DNA of 64,000 nucleotides from Paenibacillus sp. 32352 (GTDB lineage: Bacteria > Bacillota > Bacilli > Paenibacillales > NBRC-103111): contig NZ_MZNT01000005.1 in the NCBI RefSeq assembly GCF_002042965.1, forward strand, positions 124,001-188,000. The letters are read 5' to 3'. Every line of letters starts with the position of its first letter. Position 1 is the first letter of the stretch. Shown in pieces: positions 63,650 to 64,000 of this stretch. The translations under genes were made by a program, and so were the position numbers. Under the pieces are notes generated by a model that searched no databases, was not told where the DNA came from, and saw only the letters and a program-made list of their open reading frames with translations.

Positions 63650-63699
63650 AAAAAAGGGCATAGTCAGGGGATCTATACAGTTCCCCATAACTAATGCCC
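63650..63699 (-). terminator. Attenuator-like intrinsic terminator in the ABC operon leader
   Basis: On the minus strand GGGCATTAGT and TGGGGA pair with TCCCC and GACTATGCCC, followed by TTTTTT. It lies between the mapped promoter (63747-63776) and the binding-protein gene, so it would stop most transcripts unless relieved. Confidence 0.75.
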
Positions 63700-63746
63700 T
63701 CGAAAGGTAACACGTTATGTGATGAAAGTGTTCATTTGTCGTCTAT

Positions 63747-63776
63747 ACTATAGCACCTGAAATTACGGAACGTCAA
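63747..63776 (-). promoter_or_regulatory. Sigma-A promoter of the ABC operon
   Basis: TTGACG (63771-63776), an 18-bp spacer and TATAGT (63747-63752) on the minus strand, about 150 bp before the binding-protein start. Confidence 0.7.
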
Positions 63777-63825
63777 GAAGGATTTGAAAATTTGATTCGT
63801 ATCCTTATTCATTGCAAGGACTGGA

Positions 63826-63840
63826 TTGAAATCGCTTCCA
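63826..63840 (+). promoter_or_regulatory. CcpA-binding cre site
   Basis: TTGAAATCGCTTCCA matches the cre consensus WTGNAANCGNWNNCW at every defined position. It lies about 50 bp upstream of the -35 of the ABC operon promoter and beyond the AraC gene stop, so it may give carbon-catabolite control of the importer. Confidence 0.6.
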
Positions 63841-63891
63841 CTTTGATTATACTCTTTCCTGGTGCGGCAGGTAAAGCATGAATTTCCATCA

Positions 63892-64000
63892 TTATTGCAG
63901 ATCGGCCGCGGAAGAAAGCAGCTGCTGTCTGTATTTATTCGGCGACATGTTCATGGCCATTTTGAAGGTCCTATAAAACGTGGGCAGCGACTCGTAACCA
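63892..64000 (-). CDS. AraC-family transcriptional regulator (C-terminal end, partial)
   Basis: The last 35 or so codons are visible: GYESLPTFYRTFKMAMNMSP followed by NKYRQQL, the second helix-turn-helix of AraC-family regulators. The start lies beyond the right edge. Gene order (regulator then binding protein and two permeases) suggests it controls the importer, and perhaps it is part of a two-component YesN-type response regulator. Confidence 0.85.
   Translation of the reverse strand, partial: GYESLPTFYRTFKMAMNMSPNKYRQQLLSSAADLQ

Overview
The window looks like a chromosomal segment of a spore-forming Bacillales bacterium, most likely Paenibacillus or a close relative. The evidence is gene content and order: spo0A-spoIVB-recN-argR-tlyA-dxs-ispA-xseB-xseA-folD-nusB, then accC-accB, the complete spoIIIAA-AH operon, yqhV, and efp-pepP-aroQ-yqhR-yqhQ-patatin. 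This is the B. subtilis yqh/yqi arrangement with several insertions. No rRNA, tRNA, IS element, prophage or CRISPR array was seen.

Layout. 1-1522: a FapR-type operator and promoter serving a gene beyond the left edge, then an lpdV-type lipoamide dehydrogenase. 1690-4705: a DUF2627 protein and an overlapping trio (SteA-like, family 2 glycosyltransferase, MraY/WecA-like transferase). 4992-7622: three small genes of unknown function and a Tet(L)-type MFS antiporter preceded by a tet-like leader peptide. 7922-20063: sporulation master regulator, SpoIVB protease, recombination, arginine regulation, isoprenoid synthesis, exonuclease VII, one-carbon metabolism and NusB. 20305-23768: DUF2273-AmaP-Asp23 envelope-stress trio and two acetyl-CoA carboxylase subunits. 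23980-29883: spoIIIA operon with a putative sigma-E promoter. 30389-32580: sulfolactate genes comA and comB plus DUF441. 32585-40040: aspartokinase with an internal second start, VanZ-like protein, EF-P and the yqh cluster. 40206-44637: MoxR-DUF58-transglutaminase operon. 44918-48231: spoVAC-AD-AE with DUF421 and DUF1657 genes, resembling the known spoVA2mob gene set, plus a 25-residue hydrophobic ORF. 48398-50678: uronate-isomerase-like protein and a phosphoesterase. 50953-59233: RND pump, unusually long adaptor and an RCC1/SLH surface protein. 59736-64000: YkuD transpeptidase and a sugar-type ABC importer with the end of an AraC regulator.

The genes share two themes: endospore formation (Spo0A, SpoIVB, SpoIIIA channel, SpoVA channel, possibly sulfolactate) and the cell envelope (SteA trio, VanZ, AmaP/Asp23, YkuD, SLH protein, RND system).

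Two signals stand out. One is a family of roughly 40-bp hairpin units lying a few bases before the Shine-Dalgarno sequence of unrelated genes (argR, nusB, asp23, accC, comB), with a similar array between spoIIIAB and spoIIIAC. The other is the tet(L)-like attenuation leader in front of a chromosomal antiporter gene. All assignments come from reading the sequence and remembered family features; no searches were run. Starts were chosen from Shine-Dalgarno spacing and often differ from the longest open frame.
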